Shown here: positions 47,901-57,941 of the stretch, piece after piece
Layout of the letters: each line of letters begins with the position of its first letter
How positions within the stretch are numbered: position 1 is the stretch's first letter
Source of the DNA: Penium margaritaceum
Taxonomy: Eukaryota; Streptophyta; Zygnematophyceae; Desmidiales; Peniaceae
NCBI GenBank assembly: GCA_023375785.1
Contig: SZWC01004789.1
Span: 8,978-66,918 of the forward strand
Length of the DNA stretch: 57,941 nt
Reading direction: 5' to 3'
The notes under the pieces: model-generated
Seen by the model: the letters and a program-made list of their open reading frames with translations, nothing else
What the model was told of the DNA's origin: nothing
Database searches by the model: none
Position numbers and translations under genes: made by a program

Positions 47901-50900
47901 CGCCCTACTTCTGCCCTATTTGCGTCTGAATTACACTCTAGTTGCGTCCTAGTTGTGCCCTAGTTTTGCCCTAGTTGCGCCCTACTTGTACCCTAGTTTC
48001 TCCCTAGTTGCACCCTAGTTAGGCCCTAGTTGCGCCCTAGTTGTGCCCTTGTTGTGTCCTACTTGCACCCTACTTGCACCCTAGTTGTGCCCTAGTTGCA
48101 CCCTAGTTGCACACAATTTATGCCCTGGTTACACCCTAGTTGCATCCTACATGCGTCCTAGTTGCCCCTAGTAAAGCCCTAGTTATGCCCTAGTTGCGTC
48201 CTAGTTGCACCCTACTTGCGCCCTGCTTGCGCTCTAGGATGTACTACTAGTGTCCTACTTTCGCCCTAGTTGCACCCTAGTTGCACAATAGTTGCATCCT
48301 ACTTGCGTCCTAGTTGCCCCCTAGTTGCACCCTAGTTACACCCTAGTTGCGCCCTAGTTGCGCCCTACTCGCACCCTACTTACGCCCTAGTTGCACCTTT
48401 GTTGTGCCCTAAATGTGCTCTACTTGCACCCAAGTTGTGCCCTAGTTGCATCCTAGTTGCGTCCTAGTTGCACCCTAGTTGCGCCCTAGTTACGCCCTAC
48501 TTGCGTCCTACTTGCGCCCATGTTGTGCCTTAGTTGCGCCTCAATTGGGCACTAGTTGCGGCCTAGTTGCGCCCTAGTTGCATCCTAGTTGCGTCCTAGT
48601 TGCACCCTAGTTGCGCCCTAGTTACGCCCTACTTGCGTCCTACTTGCGCCCATGTTGTGCCTTAGTTGCGCCTCAATTGGGCACTAGTTGCGGCCTAGTT
48701 GCGCCCTAGTTGCATCCTAGTTGCGTGCTAGTTCCACCTTAGTTGCGCCCTAGTTGCACCCTAGTTGCGCACCACTTGCGCCCTAGTTGTGCCCTAGTTG
48801 CTCCCTAGTTGCACGCTGGTTGTGCCATAGTTGCGCCCTAGTTGCATCCTGGTTGAGCCCTCCTTATGCCCTAGTTGCACCCTAGTTGTGCCCTAGTTGC
48901 TCCCTAGTTGCACGCTGGTTGTGCCATAGTTGCGCCCTAGTTGCATCCTGGTTGAGCCCTCCTTATGCCCTAGTTGCACCCTAGTTGCGTCCTAGTTGCG
49001 TCCTAGTTGCGCCCTAGTTGCACCCTACTTGCGCCCTAGTTGCGCCCTAGTTGTGCCCAACTTACGCACTATTTGCCCCCTAGTTGCACCTCAGTTGTGC
49101 CCTACTTGCATCCTAGTTGCGCCCTAGTCGTGGCTTAGTTGCGCACTAGCTACGCCCTAGTTGCGCCCTACTTGTGTCCTAGTTGCGCCCTACTTGCGCC
49201 CTAGTTGTGCCCTAGTTGCGCCCTAGTCGTGGCTTAGTTGCGCACTAGCTACGCCCTAGTTGCGCCCTACTTGTGTCCTAGTTGCGCCCTACTTGCGCCC
49301 TAGTTGTGCCCTAGTTGCGCCCAAGTTGCGCCCTTCTTGCGCCCTAGTTGCGCCCTAGTTACACCTCAGTTGCGCCCTCCTTGCGCCCTAGTTGTACCCT
49401 TGTTGTGTCCTAGCTGCACCTTAGTTGGACACTAGCTATGCCCTAGTTGCACCCGATTATAGCTCTACTTGCGCCCTAGTTGCACCCTACTCAGGCCCTA
49501 CTTGCAACCTAGTTGTGCCCTAGTTCTTTCCTAGTTTCGCCCAAGTTTTGCCCTTCTTGGCCCCTGTTGCGCCCTAGTTGCGCCCTAGGTGGACCCTAGT
49601 TGCGCCCTGTGTGTGCCCTACTTCTGTCCTTCTTCCGCCCTAGCTACACCCTAGTTGTGTCCTACTTGCGCCTCTGTTGGGCACTAGCTATGCCCTAGTT
49701 GGGACATACTTGCGCCCTTCTAGCACCCTAGCTATGCTCTACTTACACCCTAGTTGCGCTCTCCTTCCGCCTCAGCTGGACGCTAGCTATGTTCTAATTG
49801 TGCCCTAGCCATGCCCTAGTTGTGCCCTAGGTGCGCCCTAGTTGCACCCTAGTTGCACCCTAGTTGCACCCAAGTTCCCCCCTACGTGCGCCGGACTTAC
49901 GCCCCCCTAGTGTCCTAGTTGTAGCCTAGTTCCATCCTAGTTGTGCCCTAGTTGTGCCCTCATTGTGCCCTAATTGTGCCCTAGTTGCACCCTGCTTGCG
50001 CCCTTCTTACACCCTATTGGCATCATAGTTTCGCCCTAGTTGCACCCTAGTTGCGCCCTACTTGTGTCCTAGTTACACCCTAGTTATGCCCTAGTTGCGA
50101 CCTAGTTACGTCCTACTTGCATCCTATTTACGCCCTTGTTGCGTCCTAGGTGTACCTCAGTTTGACAATAGTTGCGCCCTAGTTCCGCCCTAGTTGCGCC
50201 CAAGTTATGCCCTAGTTGCACCCTAGTTGCGCCTTAGTTGCACCCTAGTAGCGCCCTAGTTGTGCCCTACTTGTGCCCGAATTGTGGCCTAGTTGCGCCC
50301 TAGTTGCGTCCTAGTTATGCCCTAATTGTGCCCTAGTTGCGCCTTATTTGCGTCCTGTTTGCGCCATAGTTGCGCCCTAGTTATGCCTCAGTTGGGCACT
50401 AGCTACGCCCTAGTTGTTTCCTACTTGCGCCATAGTTTTGCCTTGCTTGTGCCCTAGTTGCGCCTTATTTGCGTCCTGTTTGCGCCATAGTTGCGCCCTA
50501 GTTATGCCTCAGTTGGGCACTAGCTACGCCCTAGTTGTTTCCTACTTGCGCCATAGTTTTGCCTTGCTTGTGCCCTAGTTGCACACCACTTGCGCCCTAG
50601 TTGCACCGTAGTTGCGCCCTAGTTACGCCCTGGTTGCGTCCTACTTGTGCCCTAGTTGCACCCAAGTTGCACCCTAGTTGCGCCCTAGTTGAACCCTAGT
50701 TTCACCCTTCTTGCACCCCAGTTGCGTCCTAGTTGTGCCCTACTAGCGCACTAGTTTCCCCCTTGTTGCACCTCAGTTACGCCCTACTTGCATCCTAGTT
50801 GAGCCCTAGTTGCGCCTACGTTGGACACTAGCTACGCCCTAGTTGCACCCTAGTTGTGTCCAAGTTGCGTCCTTCTTGCGCCCTAGTTGTGCCCTAGTTG

Positions 50901-53765
50901 CACCCTATTTGCGCCCTAGTTGCGCCCTAGTTACACCTCAGTTGCGCCCTTCTTGCGCCCTAGTTGTGCCCTTGTTGTGTCCTAGTTGCACCCTATTTGC
51001 GCCCTAGTTGCGCCCTAGTTACACCTCAGTTGCGCCCTTCTTGCGCCCTAGTTGTGCCCTTGTTGTGTCCTAGTTGCGCTTTAGTTGGAAACTAGTTATG
51101 CCCTAGTTGCGCCCTAGTTGCGCCCTAGTTGCACCTTGTTTACGCCCTAGTTGCAACCTAGTTGTGCCCTAGTTCTGTCCTATTTTTGCCCTAGTTGTGC
51201 CCTTCTTGCACCTTAGTTGCGCCCTAGTTGCGCCCTAGGTGGATCCTAGTTGCACCCTCTGTGCGCTCTACTTCCGTCCTTCTTCTGTCCTAGCTGCCCC
51301 CTAGTTGTGTCCTACTTGCGCCTCAGTTGGACACTAGCTACGCCCTACTTGGCACGTACTTGCGCCTACTTGCAACCTAGCTATGTCCTAGTTGCGCCCT
51401 AGTTACGCCCTACTTGCGCCTTAGTAGGGCACTAGCTATATTCTAGTTGCGCCCTAGCTACGCCCTAGTTGTTTTCTAGGTGCGCCCTAGTTGCGCCCTA
51501 CGTGCGCCGGACTTACACCCCACTTGTGTCCTAGTTGTGCCCTAGTTCCATCCTAGTTGTGCCCTACTTATGCCCTCGTTCCGCCCCAATTGCGCCCTAG
51601 TTACGCTGTACTTGCGCCCTTCTTACGCCCGTCTTGCACCCTAGTTATGCCCTAGTTGCACCCTTGTTGCGCCCTACTTGTGTCCTAGTTGCACCCTAGT
51701 TGTGCCCTAGTTGCGACCTAGTTACGCCCTACTTGCATCCTACTTGTGCCCTTGTTGCATCCTCGTTGAGCCTCAGTTCGAGTCTAGTTGTACCTAGTTC
51801 CACCCTAGTTGTGCCCAAATTGCACCCTAGTTGTGCCATAGTTGCGCTTTAGTTGCACCCTAGTTGCGCCCTAGTTGTGTCCTACTTGTACCCTAGTTGT
51901 GGCCTGGTTGCTCCCTAGTTGTGCCCTAGTTATGCCTTAATTGTGCCCTAGTTGCGCCCCACTTGCGTCCTACTTGCGCCCTAGTTGTGCCCTAGTTATG
52001 CCTCAGTTGGACACTAGCTTCGCCCTAGTTGCATCCTTGTTTTACCGTCGTTGCACCCTACTTCCGTCCTACTTGCGCCCTAGTTGCACCCTAGTTGCGC
52101 CCTACTTGCGCCCTAGTTGTGCCCTACTTGCGCCCTAGTTGTGGCCTAGTTGTGTCCTAGTTGCGCCTCAGTTGGGTTCTAGCTACGCCCTAGTTGCACC
52201 CTAATCACGTCCTAGTTGTGCCCTATTTGCACCCTAGTTTTGCCCTACTTGCACCCTTCTTGCACCCTAGTTGCGCCCTATGTGTGTCCTAGATTTGCCA
52301 TAGTTGTGCCCTACTTGCACCCTAGTTACCCCTAGTTGCGCCTTAGTTACGATCTAGTTGTGCCGTACTTGCGCCATACTTCCATCCTAATTCTGCCGTA
52401 GTTGCATCCAAGTTGCACCCTAGTTGCGCCTCAGTTGCAGACTAGGTATGTCCTAGTTTGGTCGTACTTGCGCCCTACTTGCACCTTAGTTGTGCCCTTG
52501 TTAAACCCTAGTTGCGCCCTATTTGCGCCCTAGTTGCACCCTAGTTACGCCTTAGTTGTTTCCTACTTGCGCCCTAGTTCCACCCTACTTGCACCCTACT
52601 TGCGCCTTGGTTGCACCCTAGTTGCGCCCTTGTTGCGCCCTAATTACGCCCTAGTTGTACCCTATTTCCGTCCTAGTTGCACCCTAGTTGTACCCTAGTT
52701 GCGTCCTAGTTGCGCCTTACTTGCACCCTACTTACACCCTAGTTGTGTCCCAGTTGTGCCCTAGTTGCGACAAACTTGCACCCTAGTTGTGCCCTAGCTC
52801 CGTCCTACTTGTGTCCTAATTGCGCCGTAGTTGTGCCCTAGTTGTGCCTCAGTTGGGCACTAGCTACGTCCTAGTTGCGCCCTAGTTGTGCCCTTAGTTC
52901 CGCCCTAGTTGCGCCTGAGTTGTGTCCTAGTTACACCCTAGTTGCGCCCTAGTTGCACCCTTGTTACAATTTAGTTGCACCTTCGTTGCGCCCTAGTTGC
53001 ACCCTTGTTGCACCGTAGTTGTACCCTAGTTGCGCCCTAGTTGCGCCCTAGTTGCACCCTACTTGCTCCCTACTTGTGCCCTAGTTGGACCCTAGTTGTG
53101 CCTCAGTTGGACACTAGCTACTCCCTAGTTGCGCCCTAGTTGCGCCGTTGTTTCATCCTACTTGCGTCGTATTTACGCCATAGTTGCGCCCTAGTTGCGC
53201 CCTAGTTGTGCCATAATTGCGCTTGAGTTGGGCACTAGCTACGTCCTTTTTGCGCTCTAGTTGCACCTTAGTTGTGCCCTACTTCCGCCCTAGTTGTGCC
53301 CTTCTTGCGCCCTACTTTCTTCCTAGTTGCGCCCTAGTTGCACCTTAGTTTCGCCCTGGTTGCACCCTACTTGCGCCCTAGTTGCGCCCTAGTCGCACCC
53401 TACTTGCACCCTACTCCCGTCCTACTTCCGCCCTAGCTGCGCCCTAGTTGCGCCCTACTTGCGCCTCAATTGGACACTAGCTCTACCCTAGTTGGACCGT
53501 ACTTGCACCCTAGTTGCGCCCTAGTTGTGCCCTAGTTGCACCCTAGTTGTGCCCTAGTTGCGCTCTAGTCACGTCCTAGTTGCGCCTCAGTTGGGCCCAC
53601 ACCCTAGTTGCGCACTAGTTGTGCCCTAGTTGCATCCTAGCTGCATCCTACTTGTGCCCTACTTGCACCCTACTTGCAGCCTAGTTGCGCACTAGTTGCA
53701 CCCTAGTTGTACCCTGGTTGCGCCCTAGTTATGCCCTAGTTGTACCCTAGTTGCACCCTTACTTG
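41986..53765 (+). repeat. 11-bp satellite array, segment C
   Basis: About 11.8 kb of the same unit in the same orientation as segments A and B. Exact local duplications are dense, for example near 42475/42583, 43845/43950, 44040/44150, 44875/44985, 45245/45365, 45765/45875, 48480/48590, 48790/48890 and 50345/50460. The two-unit variant is missing from about 43400 to 46190 and frequent elsewhere. The frame at 51941-52138 is repeat translation. The array ends at about 53765. Confidence 0.97.
46630..47160 (+). repeat. Three copies of a 12-16-unit block in the satellite
   Basis: The marker CCCCGCTTGCATCC occurs at 46744, 46876 and 47052 in nearly identical surroundings. The spacings are 132 and 176 bp (12 and 16 units). 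This is one of many local duplications in segment C, and the only clear triple of this size. Confidence 0.85.
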
Positions 53766-55172
53766 ATGTAAGTAACCAATGTGTCGTGACTTGATTTTGA
53801 TGTGAAAGGACTCCCCGAAATGGGTCTTTAAAATGAAAATTTTCATCAGATTCTAGCAATATTTAAAAGGATTCTAGAACGTGAGGACATCATGACACAG
53901 TTCACCATTGGAGTACATCACGCACTTCAAAAATCATGCGGATGGATCTCGATCATGTTGAAGGTATGGTATAGGACTGTCTATGCTAGATCAATGTACA
54001 AAAAAAAGCAAGCAATCGATTTGTTCAAACAAAACCTTTCTTGGTACCACCAAGTGCCTCAAAATGGCATGAGAGGTCTCAACGAATGTGACATTTCATC
54101 CATGGGTGGAAATCATATTTGGCTACGGTGGAGTCGAACCACGCTTCGTTGACCTGGAATGTCATGGTGATGCAATTGAACTCCCTTGGTGTTGGGGATG
54201 ATTCAATTGATGTACATCACCGAATGCAAATACAATATGTTTTTTCATGCACCTATAGTGGTCTCCGCAACTGTGGTTGTTTGTCAGATTTCTTTGATGA
54301 GGACGATATCCTTCACAAGTACCTCGGATAAGGCATATGGAGATACTCGTTTAAGTGGAAGTACCGAATATACATAGTAGAAGACATTGAAGCAATACGA
54401 CTTAATTTAACCTGATAAGGACACACCAATAGATACTATTGGAATTGATTTTTCTACCAGACCTTTTTCACAAAAGGATGAGTGTTTTCTTAATCCATTG
54501 AAGGAAATCACAACTTCCTCAAAGGTTCTCCAAGCACAATCAATTCATGGTTTCTTGAATGGAGCCATAGGATACAATCATAGAAAAGGAAATTGAATTA
54601 GGAACCGGTTGTTATGGATTCATCAGATGAGATTCGGAGGTGTTCGATCACAAATTACATGGAATCTACACCCAAAAGGTGTCTTTCCAACTTGTACCGC
54701 ATGGATTGTGATCTTCGTAAACCCATTCGGTGAAGACCACATCGTGAATACTTTGTTCTTGGATGTGATCCACAATTGTTGAAATTTCTTATCTCAGCTA
54801 ACCTCATCAAAAGTGAATGTTTTTGACAAGAATGTAAGCGGTAACCCTTTTTTTTTGTTTGGATGAAACATTGCCTCAGTGGTGGTTAACCCCGGCCCGC
54901 ATCTCACGACGGGAAATCTCAGGTAATTGAACACCCTGCAATCCATGTGGCTTATGTCACATCAGGATAGGTGCCCAAGACACTCTGTTTCTTGGGGTAT
55001 GTGGGAGTCAGCCGCTGGCCTTGACACACTAACGTCCACCATCGAAGGTAGTTCCAACCAATGGTCGTAACTGTTAGTTGGACGTGATGGTGGACCAGTC
55101 AGAAATGGGTAGGTTACTGCCTACGACCTTTTTCACCTTTGTGAGGACAGAGAAAATAGTACGGTTTAAAGC
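53766..55172. other. Unassigned flank right of the satellite
   Basis: Ordinary-complexity sequence with only short frames (longest 53892-54152 plus, 86 codons) and no domain I recognise. Its position left of a polypurine-like tract suggests decayed retroelement interior, but no reverse transcriptase motif is readable. Confidence 0.45.
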
Positions 55173-55186
55173 AAAGGGGGAGAAAT
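55173..55186 (+). promoter_or_regulatory. Possible polypurine tract and LTR start (copia-like)
   Basis: AAAGGGGGAGAAA is followed at 55186 by TGTAGTGTACGAGCC. This is the usual look of a copia polypurine tract and the first bases of a 3' LTR on the plus strand. No second LTR copy or polymerase is seen, so this rests on the motif alone. Confidence 0.4.
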
Positions 55187-56720
55187 GTAGTGTACGAGCC
55201 AATTTTAGGATTTAGAATAACGCCAAATCATAATTATTGCATTTCAGGAACTCAAGAGTGATTTCTAAAGGAGGAGAAGCCTGGAAAGTATTCCTTTGCC
55301 GAATTCTAGGCGAAAGGAGGGCCCCAACTAAAACTCCATCGCGTCACTCCTCCTCCACAGTTTGCATGGTGCTAGGATCATGTTCTAGCGTGATAATTCC
55401 ACATGGAACGATTATGCTTGGAATTTTTGTTGAACATTCATGCCCTATGACGACCCCGTCCGTTTGTGGCGTGGTTTGTCTCAACCAAAATGGCTGAGAT
55501 GACCATTTACGCCTCCTCCTTGACAACACAGCTAAGGGTAAATATCCGTTTTAAAATATAGTCAAGAAACGGCCTAGCGGCGTTACAGGTTTGAGAAGTC
55601 GACAGATCTACAGTCGTCTATCAGTGGTTTTTCCTCCAAACATCCCTAGTTCAAGGGAATCAGACAGCTCCTTTAAGGTGGGTCGAGTGAAAAATGTGAC
55701 GAGGTCGGTGGACTCCACGTGTGTACCGAGCATGATGGTAAAAATGTCATTGTACTCTATGTGTGTACCGGCTGTAGATGCACATCGTGCGGTGCCAGTA
55801 TGCTTCTGCAGACTTTGACTCTCCTTGGCATAGGGATTGGAACTACCTAAGGCGGGCAACCCTTGTCGTGTGTGCATGCTACGAACAAGGTGAGGGCCAA
55901 CTCTCACCGGCGGCAAGGGTCAGCTTTGTCACCCGTCCCAGGTGCATCCAAGAATGAACGGAAGTCCACAACGGTCTCATGGGGAACAACGTAAAGCAGA
56001 CTGTGCATGGCTCTTGATGCTGTCTGAGTCTAGGGGGCGTCAGCGGTCTAAAATTGGCTGACGTGATAGGGCCACACCCCCTCTGTGTCGGCCCCCACCT
56101 TGAAAAGTACCTCCCAGCAGTCAAGCCCAGCATCACTGTCATAATGGGGTGGCCAAGTCTCAAAGTCCTTTGGTTGCTGCTCCGTGGGGGGGGGGGGGCA
56201 ACCCCAGGCACTAAGACGCCCGCGGAATGGGTAGGCCATTGAAAAAGAGATGGTCACCCGTCTCGAGGAGGTATGACGCAGTAGTGGCATTGATGCAACC
56301 GCAGAAGTGCATTGCGAGCCGAGGTGGAGGTAATCCGGTTGCGTGCGAATCTCGCGTGTCCGTGCATCTACCTCCTCCTTCTCTAAATCCTACTTCTCAG
56401 CTACTTGTTGTTGCCTGGCGGAGCCAGCGGTGTAGATCCAAATACAGGTGGAGTTTGCTGAAGTCTTGACAGGCTCTACAACAAGGTTTGGATGTCTCGG
56501 AGAGTGGCGAACTGCTCCTCCTACCGGCATCGAATCTCATTCTACGCCTATCACAAATCATCAATCGCCCGAGTGTGTGGGCTCAACGAGCCCGATAGGG
56601 GACTGAGCTCCTTTTCCTTGTCACCTCACGATGCCATGTGGTCGCTCAGTATGGGTCCTAACGTCAAAGTCGTCAAAGTCGGGAATCGTTGGCATCTCTC
56701 AAGGAGTTGAGACGCTAGAA
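55187..56720. other. Unassigned sequence with short broken frames
   Basis: Frames of 60-110 codons occur on both strands (for example 55608-55916 and 55879-56211 minus), none with a recognised domain. Adjacent minus-strand frames overlap at about 55879-56290, as frames of a frameshifted gene might. A decayed gag of a minus-strand element is possible but unsupported. Confidence 0.4.
56186..56198 (+). repeat. Poly(G)13 run
   Basis: Thirteen consecutive G. Such runs are error-prone in short-read data and disturb the reading frame of any gene here. Confidence 0.95.
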
Positions 56721-56989
56721 AAATTGACATTTGATAAAAATTACTGCCATCAGCACTACCGATGATGACGTTAGTGTCCTTTTCACACTGGCATAGGAAA
56801 TGCTAGCGTATTTTACGTTAGCAAAGCTGACTTTTTTTCTTCATTTGCAGTTCGTGTGGTTGTGGAAGGGTGGTAAGGGTGTCACTCCCTTCTTGTGTCT
56901 GAATAGGAGATGTGTAGACCTATGCAGCTACTACGTAGTTGCATAATAATGTTGTTACGTAGAAGTATTGAGCAGCAGCTATTGCGCAA
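56721..56989. other. Unassigned short spacer
   Basis: No frame, repeat or regulatory motif that I can support. Confidence 0.4.
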
Positions 56990-57540
56990 AGTTATGCTGT
57001 CCAAGATAGTAGTAGCAGCAGCTGCTACTGCTGTCGCAAGATTGTTGCTGCTGCAGCCGGTGCTAGTGCTGCTGCATAGCTGAAGCTGTTGTCATTGCTG
57101 TTGTGCCGGTGCAATGTTGTTGTTACTACTCCTGTTGCTGCAGTGGATGCAATGCTTTCGATGCACTGTTGCCGCCTCAGCTACTGCCGCTGCACTATTG
57201 CTGCTGCTCGTAACTGCTACTACCGTTGTTGCCCACTGCTGCCATCGTTGCCATCATTGCATGCCGCCACCGCCACTGCGTGTTGCTACGGCTCACCGCC
57301 GCCGTCGCAAACTGCTGCTGCGAGCTGTTTCTTCCCTGTTTTTTGTCACCGGTGGCAGCCAGACAAGCTGCTACTGCTACTTGGTGCTGCCGCTGTCACT
57401 TAGTGGGGCTGCTAGAGCTCGTCGCTGCTGCCATTCCTACTGCTACGGCGGTGGCATTACCTCACACCGCCATTGCTAGTTCTGCCGCACTCACCGGTTC
57501 GGTGGTGATGCCGCAGTTGCTGACGTTGTGGTGACATCTC
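56990..57540. repeat. CTG/CAG-rich low-complexity tract
   Basis: Imperfect GCT/TGC/GCC triplets dominate about 550 bases, giving overlapping frames in all three plus phases (57089-57403, 57114-57479, 57226-57534) rich in Ala, Cys, Leu and Ser. Open frames in every phase show this is composition, not a gene. It lies in the interior of the minus-strand LTR element described next, near its primer-binding site. Confidence 0.8.
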
Positions 57541-57651
57541 CGCTTCCAAATTCTGTTGCGATGGGTCCTAGGCTACGGCTTTTGCTGTGACTCTCATTAC
57601 GGCTGTCGGTGTTGAATCATTGCGGAGCAGCTCAACAAGAAAGGTCTCGTT

Positions 57652-57663
57652 GCTCTGATACCA
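57652..57663 (-). promoter_or_regulatory. Primer-binding site for initiator-Met tRNA (minus strand)
   Basis: The minus strand reads TGGTATCAGAGC directly after TGTCA. This is the same primer site as in the element at 29401-33315 and shows a second LTR retrotransposon, in the opposite orientation. Confidence 0.85.
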
Positions 57664-57941
57664 TGACAAACTGTGAGCAAGCTTCCTAGCCAGGCTGCCG
57701 CTGACGTGGAGACACTGTCTAGTCAGCTGACACACTAGCAAGCAAGCATGTGCAAGAAACAGCAAGGGCTAGGCAAGGATGACGTGCAAAGTCTCATGAG
57801 CTCCAATATTTCGATTATGTAGATAAAAATGACAAAAGACAAGCACACAACATAATTACCTGCTAGAGTGCACAGCTGGTAAAGGACATTACGATGTCAG
57901 TTTGTCCTAAAACAGGCCCGAACTACTATTGGCCATGACTT
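57664..57941 (-). repeat. Partial 5' LTR of a minus-strand LTR retrotransposon
   Basis: The LTR edge is TGACAAAC at 57664 in plus orientation (so the LTR ends GTTTGTCA on its own strand), right next to the primer-binding site. The LTR runs out of the window, so its length and start are unknown. Its sequence does not match the LTRs at 29401 or 32688, so it is a different family. Confidence 0.75.

Noticed and set aside
6975..53700. Many frames of 60-110 residues reading like LRPSCALVAP repeat proteins
   Set aside because: They are translations of the 11-bp satellite where TAG has mutated to TAC. Frames are short, all plus strand, and change with every indel.
6251..53765. CRISPR-like array
   Set aside because: Units are contiguous with no unique spacers, and the context is eukaryotic.
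6251..53765. Interstitial telomere repeat
   Set aside because: The unit contains CCCTA, but the 11-bp period and the TTGCG part do not match CCCTAAA or other known telomere repeats.
57089..57534. Three overlapping Ala/Cys/Leu-rich plus-strand frames
   Set aside because: All three phases are open at once, which reflects triplet-rich low complexity, not coding.

Overview
The window is eukaryotic nuclear DNA. It holds one recognisable intron-split gene (a SPO11-type meiotic protein), decayed LTR retrotransposons and very large tandem-repeat arrays. A streptophyte (plant or charophyte-like alga) is the best guess. The SPO11 exons read like plant SPO11-1, the Ty3/gypsy remnant carries a chromodomain, and two LTR elements use the initiator-Met tRNA primer site TGGTATCAGAGC that is common in plants. 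I cannot name the species. Short introns (about 73-110 bp) in the one gene argue against assuming a particular giant-genome alga.

Layout. 1-36 is a TG microsatellite. 642-2370 (minus) is a SPO11-1-like gene with nine clean exons plus one partial exon. A single N at 1862 sits exactly where the exon(s) with the catalytic tyrosine should be. About 2580-6250 (minus) is a decayed chromovirus: candidate LTR, polypurine tract, chromodomain, integrase, RNase H, reverse transcriptase and the protease tail. It is cut off by the satellite. From about 6251 to 53765 the window is one 11-bp satellite (consensus GTTGCGCCCTA, always in the same orientation), roughly 38.6 kb in three pieces. Two insertions split it. 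The first is a 3.9-kb non-autonomous LTR retrotransposon (29401-33315) with a perfect 5-bp target duplication, CGTAC. The second is a 5-kb island (36979-41985) bounded by a 9-bp repeat, CCTAATTGT. The island contains a second satellite of 151-bp monomers, each with a strong G-quadruplex motif, plus a 453-base assembly gap. The right flank (53766-57941) holds no recognised gene. It has a possible polypurine tract/LTR start (about 55173-55186), a CTG/CAG-rich stretch (about 56990-57540), and the primer-binding site and LTR edge of a minus-strand LTR element running out of the window (57652-57941).

Function. Only the SPO11 gene looks like a host protein gene. Nearly all other open frames are artefacts: in the 11-bp satellite every frame of the consensus meets a TAG every 33 bases on both strands, so the 60-110 residue frames there survive only where the TAG has mutated. 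The interesting biology is in the repeats: CpG-decay-type variation, many exact 88-132 bp internal duplications, an irregular two-unit 'marker' variant, a chimeric 88-bp higher-order repeat, and nested insertions that date the array.
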